A stretch of 64,000 bases of DNA from Erwinia sp. (GCA_964016415.1 OZ024666.1:1593310-1657309); one strand, 5' to 3'. Shown: positions 42,339-52,279, numbered from the stretch's first letter. The notes: generated from the letters alone by a model not told the origin. Numbers and translations are program-made.

Positions 42339-42603
42339 CGCCGCCTTATGCTCCAGTGGTGGGCTGATTTCCTTGATGCTAACAGCAATGTTATGGTCAG
42401 GCCGTTTGAGTTTGCCCACAAGTGATCGTTGTGAGTTTGAAATTTAAGGCTAATCGCTTGATAAGCCATCACATAATAGTATGTGAACCTTTGTTTTGAA
42501 TATATTTGAATAGCCATCATTGATTGATGGCTACTACACCATTCTATTATGATTTTTCAGCAATATTTGATATCGTAGCAGTATTAAATACCGAGGAATA
42601 ACC

Positions 42604-42897
42604 ATGATATCTGGTCTTGATGGTGGAAATTTTGTCCTTAGCTCGATGGCTAAGGAAAGAGTCAAATAAGGTCTACTTGATAGAGCAACAATAGAAGGCT
42701 CTAAAGGCGAGTATACCGTGATTTTTGATGGTTCAGAGTGGGAAGGTAAGCCATTAGTCTTATGTAGCTCCAGACAGCCTTACGAAGCACGAGTCTTCAG
42801 AAGCATAGATGGTGCAGCTGCAGAACTACTACGCATAGGCTTATGTGAAGCTTCAATCAAAAAACCACTAAATCGAACAATAAATAATCAGGATTAA
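42604..42897 (+). pseudogene. Unknown small gene, early in-frame stop
   Basis: The frame from ATG 42604 reads MISGLDGGNFVLSSMAKERV, then TAA at 42667-42669, then GLLDRATIEGSKGEYTVIFD and EWEGKPLVLCSSRQPYEARV to TAA 42895-42897. The readthrough protein would have about 97 residues. It lies two bases before the mod start, so it was probably the first gene of the restriction operon. I do not recognise the family. Confidence 0.5.
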
Positions 42898-42898
42898 A

Positions 42899-44841
42899 AT
42901 GGATATGCAAAAAGAAACGATTTTTTCAGAAGTTGAAACTGCTAACAGTAAGCAAATTGCTGTTTTAAAGGCTAACTTTCCGCAGTGTTTTGATAGAAAC
43001 GGGGTTTTCATTCAAGAAAAGTTGCTTGAGATCGTCAAATCATCGGATGTTGAACTCCCAAAGAGTCATACAGCTTAAACTGGCTGGGTAAGTCCTATGC
43101 CCGTCTGTTGGCTAACCTACCACCCAAAACCTTGTTGGCAGAAGATAAAAATCATAACCAACGTGTAGAGAACAAAAACAGTCAGAATCTGTTAATCAAA
43201 GGGGATAATCTCGAAGTATTAAAGCACATGATTAATGCTTATTCTGAAAAGATTAAAATGATTTATATTGATCCACCATATAATACTGGTTCAGATGGAT
43301 TTGTATATAATGACGAGCGTAATTTCACGGCAGAACAGCTTTCTGAATTGGCAGGGATCGATCTTGATGAGGCTACACGCATCCTCAATTTTACTGTCAA
43401 AGGTTCAAGTAGTCATAGTGCATGGCTGACATTCATTTACCCCCGTCTTTATATTGCTCGTGAACTTCTCCGCGAAGATGGCGTTATTTTTATTTCAATA
43501 GATGATAATGAAATCGCGCAATTAAAACTTTTATGTGATGAAATTTTCGGAGAAGAAAATTTTCTATCTCAAATAATAGTACAATCAAATAAGCGTGGTC
43601 AAACTTACTAGGAAATAGCTAAATGCCATGAGTATATTTTAGTTTACTATAAATCAAATAAATCAAATCTCGGAGAGTTAGAGAAGGTGGGCGGAAAGCT
43701 CCCATTTGAGGATTCTTATGGTGCATATGATCTTTGGGAACTTAGAAATCGCAATCCTAAATTTGGAAAACATAATCGACCGAATCTTTTCTATCCCATC
43801 TATGTCGATGAAAATCATATAAATGAAGAAGGTCTTTCAAAAATATCCTTAACTGAAACTCTAGAATGTACAACTCCTGTATATCCAATGAATAGTGAAG
43901 GTGTGGAGAGCTGTTGGAGATGGGGCAAAGATAAACTCCAGAAAGAAGGTATTGAAAGTGAACCACAAACCGTTTGGGCAAAAAAGAAACGTGATGGCGG
44001 CTGGAACATTTATGAAAAATCAAGGAAAAGTACCACCAAGGCAAAATCAATTTGGTTTGATACTAAATTTATAAATGAACAAGGGACTATTGAATCAGGT
44101 AAGTTACAAATGAGTGGAGTTTTACAGTTCCCTAAACCATTAGAACTAATGAAGCAGTGTATAGTTTTAGGTACTGAAGAAGACGACATTATTCTTGATT
44201 TCTTTGCTGGTTCTGGCACGACAGCCCATGCAGTCATGGAACTTAATGCACAGGAAAATTCAGAAAGAAGTTTCATAACAGTTCAGATCCCAGAAAAATG
44301 CTCTAAAGATAGCATTGCATTTAAATCAGGTTTTGAAACGATTTTTGATATTACAAAAGAACGACTGAAAAGAGCTTGTGAAAAAATAGGCTTAGAGCAT
44401 ATTGATTACAAAGGAAATTTAGGATTCAAATCATTTGAAACAGTTGATGATTTTCGGGTGAAAGATGAATCTGAGCTAACGCTTTCTAACCATACATTTT
44501 TTGATGATGCAGTATTGACTCCTGAACAATATGACTCCTTACTGACTACATGGTGCCTGTATGATGGCAGTTCGTTGACAACACCTATTGAAGATGTTGA
44601 TCTTAATGGTTATAAAGCGCACTTGTGCGATGGTCGTGTGTATCTGATTGCGCCTAATTTCACCAGTGAAGCACTGAAAGCTTTACTTCAAAAGCTGGAT
44701 TCTGACAAAGACTTTGCCCCTAACAAAGTTATATTTTATGGCAGCAACTTCGAAAGTGCGAAACAGATGGAACTCAATGAAGCACTAAAAAGTTATGCTT
44801 ATAAAAAATCTATTGATTTAGATTTGGTGGTAAGGAACTAA
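42899..44841 (+). pseudogene. Type III DNA methyltransferase Mod, frameshift plus nonsense
   Basis: ATG 42899 opens the Mod N-terminus (MQKETIFSEVETANSKQIAV). A base is missing at about 43062, since homology continues in another frame as ESYSLNWLGKSYARLLANLP. TAG at 43609-43611 after SNKRGQTY is a second lesion; the frame then goes on to 44841. Catalytic motif IV DPPYNTGSDG and the SAM motif DFFAGSGTTAHAVMEL are both visible, in the order typical of beta-class N6-adenine methyltransferases. The target-recognition region is in the middle. Nonfunctional as sequenced. Confidence 0.9.
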
Positions 44842-44843
44842 TC

Positions 44844-47753
44844 ATGTCTAAAGGGTTCACATGCGAAAAGAATTTACCTCATCAAAAGGCTGGCGTTGAT
44901 GCGGTGATGAATGTCTTTGTATCCGCCATACCTCATCAGACGGATCATGTTGCTATTCGCCTGTAAGCTAATGCAGAACTGAATCTATCTGAACAACAAT
45001 ACTACAACAACATTGAAAATGTTCAGGAGTTCAATGGTATTGAGCATTCAAAAGATAATTACGATGCTAAAAGCAACGTAATTGATGTTTCTATGGAGAC
45101 AGGTACAGGTAAAACTTATACTTACACCAAAACAATTTTTGACCTGAACAAATCCTTTGGAATTAATAAATTCATTATTATTGTTCCTACTCTTTCAATC
45201 AAAGCTGGAACAGTTAACTTTTTAAAAAGCGATGCTTTAAAAGAACATTTTAGAGACGATTACGAGCGTGAACTAAAGACTTACGTTGTTGAAAGCCAGA
45301 AAAGTTCGGGTAAAAACACAAAATCGTATATGCCTCAAGCAATCCATGATTTTGTTGAAGCAAGTAATTTCAATAAGAAATATATACACGTTCTTGTGAT
45401 CAACTCAGGGATGATTAACTCTAAGTCTTTAATTGATACTTATGATGTTGGCTTGCTTGATAACCTGCTTGATACCCCATTTTCTGCACTTAGTGCGATA
45501 AAACCATTCATTATCATTGATGAGCCTCATAAATTTCCTACGGCTAAAAAGACATGGTAAAATATTGAAAAATTTAATGCACAATATATCATCCGCTATG
45601 GCGCAACCTTTAGTGAAGGCTATAAGAACTTAGTTTATCGTCTTACAGCCGTGGATGTATTCAATGAAGATCTTGTTAAAGGTATTGATGCTTACATTGA
45701 AGATATTGTTGGTGATGGTAGCGCTAATCTCAAGTTCGTCAAATCTGACGGCAAAGAAGCTACATTTGAACTGAATGAAAATGGCAATAGAAAAAAGTTC
45801 AAGTTAGCCAAAGGTGAATCACTATCTAAGACGCATAGTGCGATCCATGATATAACTCTTGATGCCTTAAACAAGAGCACTGCTGTATTGAGTAATGGTA
45901 TTGAACTAAAAATTGGTAGTTCAATAAACCCCTACTCTTACGATCAGACGCTTGCAGATAACATGATGCTTAAAGCTGTCAAAGAGCATTTTAAGTTAGA
46001 AAAAGAGTATCTTACACAAAGGCCACGCATAAAGCCTCTAACTCTTTTCTTCATTGATGACATTGAAGGCTATCGTGATGGTAATGATATTGCCGGAAGC
46101 CTGAAAACTAAGTTCGAAGAATATGTTTTTGCAGAAGCTAATGAACTGTTAAAAACAGAGAAAGATAAGTTTTATAGAAACTACCTTGAAAAAACTGTTA
46201 ATGATATATCTTCTGTTCATGGTGGTTATTTTTCAAAAGATAACAGTGATAAGGATGATAAAATTGAGCAAGAAATTAATGAAATCCTTCATGATAAAGA
46301 GCTTTTATTATCTTTAGATAATCCTCGCCGTTTCATTTTTTCTAAGTGGACATTGAGGGAAGGCTGGGATAACCCTAACGTATTCCAGATTTGTAAACTA
46401 CGTTCAAGTGGTAGCACCACATCTAAACTTCAAGAGGTAGGGCGCGGTTTGCGTCTTCCTGTGAATGAATACATGTGCCGTGTGAAAGATCGCAATTTTA
46501 CTCTGAACTATTATGTTGATTTTACGGAAAAGGATTTTGTCGATTCTCTTGTCAAAGAGGTCAACGATAGCTCCTTCAAAGAAACTGTTCCAAGTAAGTT
46601 TACTCAAGAACTTAAGGATAAAATCCTTTCTCAGTATCCTGATCTATCATCCAGAACACTCATGAATGAAGTTTTTGATGATGGGATCATTGATGATAAT
46701 GACAACTTCAAAGATTCAGATGCCTATAGCCGCTTAAAAGCCAAATATCCGGCAGCATTCCCTACAGGAGTGAAACCAAGCAAAATTAAAAAAGCCACTG
46801 ATGGGAAAAGACGGACTAAAATTAGTGTTGGTAAGTTCAGTGAGCTGAAAGAACTATGGGATTTGATAAATCAAAAAGCAGTGATTGAGTATAAAATAAA
46901 TAGCGAAAATGAATTCTTATCCATTTTCAAGTCATTTATGCTCGAAGAATCAGAAAGATTCACTAAATCAGGCGTTCATACTCGCATTGATAGAATTTAT
47001 ATTCATAATGATACGGCAATGTCGAAAAGTATCGTCAGTGATGATTATAACTTTGCTAAAATCAATACAATGAGCTATCGAGAGTTTCTTGATAACTTAT
47101 CACAAACTATTTTTGCTAAACACGATACCTTGCATAAGGTTTTTTGTGATATCAAACATACTATCAATATCACTGACTATCTGAACATTCAGACAATCAG
47201 AAAGATTAAATCTGGCTTTAGCAAATATTTGTTGAACAATTCATTTAACAAGTTCAGTCTTGGCTACAATGTGATTTCAGGTTCTATTCATCCTACAAAA
47301 TTCACTAATGCTGACGGCAATCCTCTAAATGTAGTATTATCAAGCGACCTTGGTGTATTGCAAGATAATACAAAACCACCATTGGATTCTTATTTTTTTG
47401 AAGAAGTCTTTTATGACTCAGAGCTTGAAAGACTCAACATAACAGATGGAGAGATCCACTCTGTAGCTGTTTTTACAAAGATACCGAAAAACTCTATTAA
47501 AATTCCGGTAGCAGGTGGATACACGTTTTCCCCAGACTTTGCTTATGTCGTCAAAACAACAAGCGGTGATTACTTAAACTTTATCATTGAAACCAAAAAT
47601 GTAGATGGAAAAGATAGCTTGCGGCTTGAAGAGAAGCGAAAAATTGAACATACTAAAGAACTCTTCAATCAGATAAGTAAATCTGTAAAAGTTGAATTCA
47701 GAACACAATTTTCTGCAGACAGAATAGCTGAACTGATTAAACAAGTTGGATGA
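44844..47753 (+). pseudogene. Type III restriction helicase-nuclease Res, two nonsense codons
   Basis: One frame from ATG 44844 to 47753 (about 970 codons) broken by TAA at 44964-44966 (after VAIRL) and at 45558-45560 (after AKKTW). SF2 helicase motifs are present: Walker A METGTGKTYTY, DEPH in FIIIDEPHKF, and the helicase C region WDNPNVFQICKLRSSGSTTS with QEVGRGLRLP. The C-terminal nuclease motif is FSPDFAYVV followed by FIIETK. It is three bases downstream of mod. Apart from the two stops the protein is full-length, so the loss looks recent. Confidence 0.9.
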
Positions 47754-47770
47754 TAATATTTTATAATTGG

Positions 47771-47798
47771 AAAAGGGCCGTAAGGCCCTTTTCTTTTC
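47771..47798 (+). terminator. Rho-independent terminator of the type III operon
   Basis: Perfect 9-bp stem AAAAGGGCC with a 4-base loop, ending in a T-rich tract, 17 bases after the res stop. Confidence 0.9.
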
Positions 47799-47810
47799 AC
47801 TTGAAGCGAA

Positions 47811-47935
47811 CTCTCCATTGGAGAGAATACATATCCCCACACTTGGGGCAAATCAATCAGCCCATTGGGTTGTAAACATCTCCCCATATATGGGGCAATC
47901 AGACACTTCATGAAGTGAGTGTTCTCAAGGAACAC
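47811..47935. repeat. Cluster of six short palindromes at about 23.5-base spacing
   Basis: Inverted repeats at 47811-47825 (CTCTCC-ATT-GGAGAG), 47835-47848 (CCCCA-CACT-TGGGG), 47861-47869 (CCC-ATT-GGG), 47882-47895 (CCCCATATATGGGG), 47904-47917 (CACTTCATGAAGTG) and 47919-47935 (GTGTTC-loop-GAACAC). The first four centres are 23.5 bases apart, the next 22 and 16.5. Units 1+2 and 3+4 look like a diverged tandem duplication of about 47 bases (CCATTGG...ACATxTCCCCA...TGGGGCAA) in which arm changes are compensated. No coding frame uses them. Confidence 0.7.
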
Positions 47936-48438
47936 TTATTAAAAATAATATCAAATGTAGATTTGTCAAATATATTTTGATATTTCTTGAAAAAATATCC
48001 ACAATCCCCATAGAGTTAGAGGATCAAACAAAGTTCCTGAATTTTCATCTCATTTGTATCTCATGTTAATTCTTAATGTCAGGATAAGGTTTATAACAAC
48101 CAGAGAGCATTTTAAAATGCTGCTATTAGTTGACTCTCCTTTCCCCGTTGCTGTTTCCTATAAAAGAGCCAGAGATAGATAATAGCATTTTTATTTCTAT
48201 CCTATTCACTCTGGATCGATCGGCTCACAGCTTATTGGGGCGCTCGGAACATCAATATAGGATAAAACACCTACCATTAAATAAACAATGAAGTTATACA
48301 TGTCAAGCTAAAGCATCTATTTATCGTAAATTTATTCTTGCTTTTCTACAATGATAATTTTCGATGCTTGTAATATCCGTCATAATATTAAGTCTTTAGC
48401 CACTTCAGCACTATTAGATAAAAATAGTGTTCAGAAAC
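47936..48438. other. Gene-free AT-rich stretch with a degenerate gene copy
   Basis: No intact gene. It holds a 16-base palindrome (AGCATTTTAAAATGCT, 48106-48121). At about 48355-48410 on the minus strand is a scrap reading AEVAKDLIL, stop, RILQASK, which resembles the C-terminal half of the neighbouring gene at 48439-48771 (EEVDKEFVLGMLLQASN). This indicates an old partial duplication. Confidence 0.5.
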
Positions 48439-48771
48439 TTATTCCTGCCTACCCACCAAATCATCATGAAATCTTTTCCCTCGCAATTTAATTCTTGCTT
48501 TAGCATCTGTATTAATGTTCGAAGCTTGTAATAACATCCCTAATACAAACTCTTTATCCACCTCTTCTACTTTACACCCCACAGCTTTAGCTACTTCTGC
48601 ACCTAAAATAATCTTCAGCCGTGTCTCAGCACTCTTGGTCAGAGATTTTTCCTTGCTCTTTAGGCGATTAAGGCGCATCTGTGCTGAAGCTATTTTTTGC
48701 TCTAAAGTTTTTTCTGTTCTAAGCTTTTTACCTTCTTTATTTTTCATGAATACATTATCTTCTTTTCCCAC
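48439..48771 (-). CDS. Small coiled-coil protein, possibly a mobilisation (TraD/MobC-like) protein
   Basis: A 110-residue protein, GTG start with AAGGAG upstream. Residues 20-50 form a lysine-rich coiled coil (LEQKIASAQMRLNRLKSKEK), followed by a helical domain TRLKIILGAEVAKAVGCKVE and EFVLGMLLQASNINTDAKAR. The pattern recalls short TraD/MobC accessory proteins of conjugative elements, which bind near oriT; this is inference from composition and length. No relaxase is seen nearby. Intact in an otherwise decaying island. Confidence 0.6.
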   Translation of the reverse strand: MGKEDNVFMKNKEGKKLRTEKTLEQKIASAQMRLNRLKSKEKSLTKSAETRLKIILGAEVAKAVGCKVEEVDKEFVLGMLLQASNINTDAKARIKLRGKRFHDDLVGRQE

Positions 48772-48974
48772 TACAAACTCCTTTTATATTATTTAATTCG
48801 TTAATTCATAAATAAATTCGTTTTATGATTAAGTAAAGGTAATGGAAGAAAGATATTTTATATTGCCTAATTTTCTTAAATATTTGTAAGATGGGGACAA
48901 GGTTGTAAAAACAGATAATTTGAGTGTTTCTTATAAATATCATTCGGGCAAGATAGCTCACCCGAATATGTTGC

Positions 48975-49467
48975 CTATTGCTTTTTAGACAGCTTCTCTA
49001 ATACCTGCATTAACAGGGCTGTGATAACAAAGCAAAGTTGAAGTCCCATATACATGATTATTTTATCATTAGGAATATTCTTTGATTCCATAAACACCCC
49101 TAATAGGTGGATAGTAGATATTGAAACTACTGAAAAGAAAACCTTATTTTTTAGAGATTCCACATCCATCTTGCCTATCCATGACAACTCATTATCTGCC
49201 CCTTTTACATTCAACCGCGAGACAAAGTTTTCATAGCCGGAAAAAAATCACCATAACAAGCAATCCCCCGATCAGAACGAACTCGATAAGTGATAGCAGG
49301 CTAAGTATTATTTCTTCATTGTTGTAATGAGCTACGTTCGACACTATCTCATACAACTCTACAAAGAATTTATAGGCTAAAACTATCAGACTGGCAGATA
49401 GTCCCAGATATACCGGAGCCATTATCCATCTTGCTCCAAATAAGATACGCGTAAATAAATTGCCCAT
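48975..49467 (-). pseudogene. yqhA: YqhA family (UPF0114) membrane protein, frameshifted
   Basis: ATG 49467 (with AGGAGG) starts MGNLFTRILFGARWIMAPVY, matching the YqhA N-terminus, with three membrane helices to LIGGLLVMVI. An extra T in a seven-T run near 49240 ends the frame; homology resumes as SGYENFVSRLNVKGADNELS, then WIGKMDVESLKNKVFFSVVS, to 48975. The protein would be about 164 residues, the E. coli YqhA length. The function of the family is unknown. Homopolymer location leaves a sequencing error possible. Confidence 0.82.
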
Positions 49468-49712
49468 AAAAACCTCCTGTTTTAAATACAACGACTAACT
49501 GCCAACTTATTGATTAAATTACCATTACTTAACTATTTTCTTCTTCGAAATTAAAAATCATTTCAAATGAAAACAGGTCTCTTCTTGACCTGACTCAATA
49601 TGTCATTATATTTGATAAAATAAAAATAATGTTGCGAACACTAGCAACTGTGAACGTGCTCTACAAAGAACTGTTATTTATATACCAAAAACGAATAAAA
49701 GAGGGATTCTCT

Positions 49713-50210
49713 ATGAAGTTATGGAACAAAACGATTTTGGCTGCAGCAATTACCCTTCTCATTGGTGGTTGTGATGACGCTGATAAGAAAGTGGATAGCA
49801 ACCTCAATCAAGCTAAGGAAGCCGCCAGCCAGAACAAAGATGCTGCTGCTGACAAAGCCTCATCCATTAAAGATGAAGCGGATAAGCATATTGATGCTGT
49901 TAAGCAGGAAGCCGATAAGCAAGCAGATCAACTCACTGAAAAGGCAAAATCCATCAAGGCAGAAGCTAACGCTAAAGCACAATCTTTAGCTGATCAGGCT
50001 AAAGCCAAAGGAGATGAAGTTAAAGCCGATGCTAAACAAAAAAGCGATCAGGTAGTAGAGAAGGCTGAACAGATCAAGGCACAAGCCATCTCCGGTGCTA
50101 ACGAGCTGGCAACTGATGCTGCAGCGAAGACCCAAGAAATCAAAGACAGCATGAAAAAGGATAATACCCCAGCACAAGCTGATTCTACCCCAACTGAAAA
50201 CAAACAGTAA
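49713..50210 (+). CDS. Alanine/lysine-rich coiled-coil lipoprotein
   Basis: A 165-residue lipoprotein: signal peptide MKLWNKTILAAAITLLIGGC with acylated Cys20 and Asp at +2 and +3, which by the Lol rule favours retention in the inner membrane. The rest is a long helical repeat of AKSIKxEAxxKAxxLxDxAKAK type, resembling YqjD/ElaB or apolipoprotein-like stress proteins. AGAGGG precedes ATG 49713. Followed 14 bases later by a GlsB-type gene, so likely a two-gene unit in envelope stress. Function not established. Confidence 0.72.
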   Translation: MKLWNKTILAAAITLLIGGCDDADKKVDSNLNQAKEAASQNKDAAADKASSIKDEADKHIDAVKQEADKQADQLTEKAKSIKAEANAKAQSLADQAKAKGDEVKADAKQKSDQVVEKAEQIKAQAISGANELATDAAAKTQEIKDSMKKDNTPAQADSTPTENKQ

Positions 50211-50224
50211 TTACAGGAGCCAAT

Positions 50225-50473
50225 ATGGGTATTTTATCTTGGATTATCTTCGGCCTTATCGCTGGTATCATCGCAAAATGGATTATGCCGGGTAAAGAAA
50301 ACGTAGGGATTATCGTCACCATTATTCTGGGGATCGTCGGTGCTGTTGTAGGAGGCTACATTAGCACGTTCTTCGGATTCGGTAAGGTTGATGGGTTCAA
50401 CTTCGGTAGCTTCGTCGTGGCAGTGATTGGCGCTATCGTTGTTCTATACATCTACAACAAAGTTAAAAGCTAA
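50225..50473 (+). CDS. GlsB/YeaQ/YmgE family membrane protein
   Basis: An 82-residue protein with three membrane helices and the family pattern MGILSWIIFGLIAGIIAKWI, MPGKENVGIIVTIILGIVGA. E. coli YeaQ and YmgE belong to this transglycosylase-associated family, members of which are induced by stress under RpoS. ACAGGAG precedes the ATG. Shares a unit with the lipoprotein upstream. Confidence 0.88.
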   Translation: MGILSWIIFGLIAGIIAKWIMPGKENVGIIVTIILGIVGAVVGGYISTFFGFGKVDGFNFGSFVVAVIGAIVVLYIYNKVKS

Positions 50474-50484
50474 AGTTATAAAAA

Positions 50485-50503
50485 GGGGCATAGACTATGC
50501 CCC
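50485..50503 (+). terminator. Hairpin after the GlsB gene
   Basis: GGGGCATAG and near-complement with a tiny loop, 12 bases past the stop. No T tract. Confidence 0.5.
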
Positions 50504-50527
50504 TCCTACATTAACAAGGACTTAAAC

Positions 50528-51187
50528 ATGGAATACTACGGGCTTGTTCTGCTTAAGTTTGTTATCGGGTTTGTTGTTGTCATATCTCATCTGAACTTTT
50601 CTGGCAAAACCCAGCTTTCACAAATGACTCCAGTTGACTTCATTGGGAACTTTGTTCTTGGCGGGATTATAGGTGGCGTTATATACAGTGATGCTATACC
50701 TATGCATCAATACATCATTACATTGTTTATTGGTGTTGCTCTTATTTCTTTACTCAATTGGGTAAGTAAACACGTCTGGTTTTTCAGGTCATTTACCATT
50801 GGTGAGCCAATCCCTATCATTAAAAACGGTAAGTTTTTGATGGAAAATATACTCAGGCGTCGAAATAAAATAGATATCATCAATGTCGCGTCTCAACTCC
50901 ACTCTCAGGGCGTACATTCATTTCAGGAAATACGCTACGCACAAATAGAGCCAAGTGGTTCTCTGTCTGTGGTTTGCGAAGGCGGTAAAATGCCGTCAAT
51001 AATTCTTATGAAAGATGGAAGAGCACGCCTTTCAGAACTCAACGGGATTGAGAAAGACGAAGAGTGGCTCGATAACCTACTCAAAAAATCTGGAATAGAA
51101 AGAGAACAGGTATTCATCGCAGAGTTCTGGGATGGAGAGATAACATTTATCCTCAAAGATGGAAAAGTGAAGCGAAATCAACATTGA
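50528..51187 (+). CDS. YetF family (DUF421) membrane protein
   Basis: A 219-residue protein with three N-terminal membrane helices (YYGLVLLKFVIGFVVVISHL, then MTPVDFIGNFVLGGIIGGVI) and a C-terminal soluble domain with GEPIPIIKNGKFLMENILRR and EIRYAQIEPSGSLSVV. This is the YetF/DUF421 layout; Bacillus YetF relatives sit in spore membranes, while the enterobacterial role is unknown. AAGGA precedes ATG. Intact. Confidence 0.83.
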   Translation: MEYYGLVLLKFVIGFVVVISHLNFSGKTQLSQMTPVDFIGNFVLGGIIGGVIYSDAIPMHQYIITLFIGVALISLLNWVSKHVWFFRSFTIGEPIPIIKNGKFLMENILRRRNKIDIINVASQLHSQGVHSFQEIRYAQIEPSGSLSVVCEGGKMPSIILMKDGRARLSELNGIEKDEEWLDNLLKKSGIEREQVFIAEFWDGEITFILKDGKVKRNQH

Positions 51188-51242
51188 AACTTAAAGTATA
51201 AGCTGCAATTCATTTCTTTTACATGAATAACAGGTAAGAACT

Positions 51243-51617
51243 ATGACAATCACAGCACGCCTTGGAGGCCGTACACTTCTTGGTGAAGGAACTTACGTTA
51301 TCCCATCAACTGAAACTTTATCTGTTTCGGTAAGCTTAACCCCTGAAAAATTCCCGAAACTGGCAGAAGTCAAAACCTTAACACTCAATGTTGAATACAA
51401 TGACTCAGGAGAAAAGCAAACGGTCTTTTTCTCTCCTGATGGTGAAAATAGCTCGAAAATAACTCTTTGCAACTGGCATAATAGTTTAGGGACCACAGTA
51501 AACACATTGTATCCACTGATGGATATTGAAGGAAAAATGGTTGAGCTTTGCCTCTATAATGTGAGGGTGGGAGAAACAAACGTTTTGACTCTCCAGTTCT
51601 GGCTTCCGGAGCTATAA
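51243..51617 (+). CDS. Conserved-looking hypothetical protein, beta-rich
   Basis: A 124-residue protein without signal peptide or membrane helix. Alternating hydrophobic strands (VKTLTLNVEY, SKITLCNWHN, GETNVLTLQFWL) suggest a beta-sandwich. CAGGTAAG lies before the ATG. It sits 55 bases after the YetF gene and may be co-transcribed. I do not recognise the family. Confidence 0.6.
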   Translation: MTITARLGGRTLLGEGTYVIPSTETLSVSVSLTPEKFPKLAEVKTLTLNVEYNDSGEKQTVFFSPDGENSSKITLCNWHNSLGTTVNTLYPLMDIEGKMVELCLYNVRVGETNVLTLQFWLPEL

Positions 51618-51625
51618 AAATTTAA

Positions 51626-51645
51626 GGCCCCACGTATTTGGGGCC
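51626..51645. terminator. Hairpin between converging genes
   Basis: GGCCCCA and complement with a 6-base loop, preceded by an A run and thus followed by T on the minus strand. It may stop both the hypothetical gene and transcription arriving from pilS. Confidence 0.55.
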
Positions 51646-51704
51646 ATAGAACAAATCAAAATATATACTTAGTGCTCTTGGATTTAATTCGTAATAAATT
51701 GAAA

Positions 51705-52279
51705 TTAAATTGAAGTGAATATCAAGGTATTATCGTTTCCACCTGCTTCGCATTGTAAAGCTGTTTCTGCTACATTCAAAACTGCCCCTGCTGCTTTAAC
51801 ATTACCTGAGGTTCCAACTCCTGCGGCATAAAATTACCCGCAGCCGCAGTTATGATCTTGGTACACTCTGCCGCTGGAACGTTTTTGTAGGTGATTGTGA
51901 AAGATGAACAACTTGTTTTCGACGGACCGGTACTATCAGATGCGACGAGAACATCACCTTTAAACGCATTGATGGGTTTTGCTGCTGTATCAGAACCGCT
52001 TACACTTAACATGTTATCAGGGAATATCTTTGCCTGAACAGCGACAGAGGTTGTTAATCCAGTAAAACTGGAGGCGGACGTATAGAGAGCCTTCACACAA
52101 GCCTGAATGGTGGCAATATTATTGGATTCGGCCTGTGCTCTTTGAGATGCCTGTACCTTTGGATAAACTATAAATGCAGCTACGACCAGTGCTGAAATTA
52201 TCCCAAGAACTAACAGTAACTCTAATAGAGAAAACCCTTTCTTGTTTCTTTTGCTACTAATTAATACTGTTTTTTTCAT
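51705..52279 (-). pseudogene. pilS: Type IVB major pilin PilS, frameshifted at the C-terminus
   Basis: ATG 52279 with AAGGAG. The prepilin leader ends KKG and cleavage precedes FSLLELLLVLGIISALVVAA, the canonical N-terminal helix with Glu5. Cys residues (IQACVKAL, TSCSSFT) could form the pilin disulfides. After ITAAAGNF a base is missing (about 51830), so the frame ends at 51776; homology continues in another frame as YAAGVGTSGNVKAAGAVLNV to LQCEAGG and TAA 51705-51707. Similar to thin-pilus PilS of IncI plasmids. The D-region is lost, so pilus assembly is unlikely. Confidence 0.75.

Noticed and set aside
47811..47935. CRISPR array
   Set aside because: The palindromes differ in sequence, there are no identical direct repeats with unique spacers, and no cas genes are present.
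47811..47935. Type III toxin-antitoxin (ToxIN-like) antitoxin RNA
   Set aside because: No ToxN-like toxin gene follows; the next 500 bases have no gene. Kept only as an unexplained repeat cluster.
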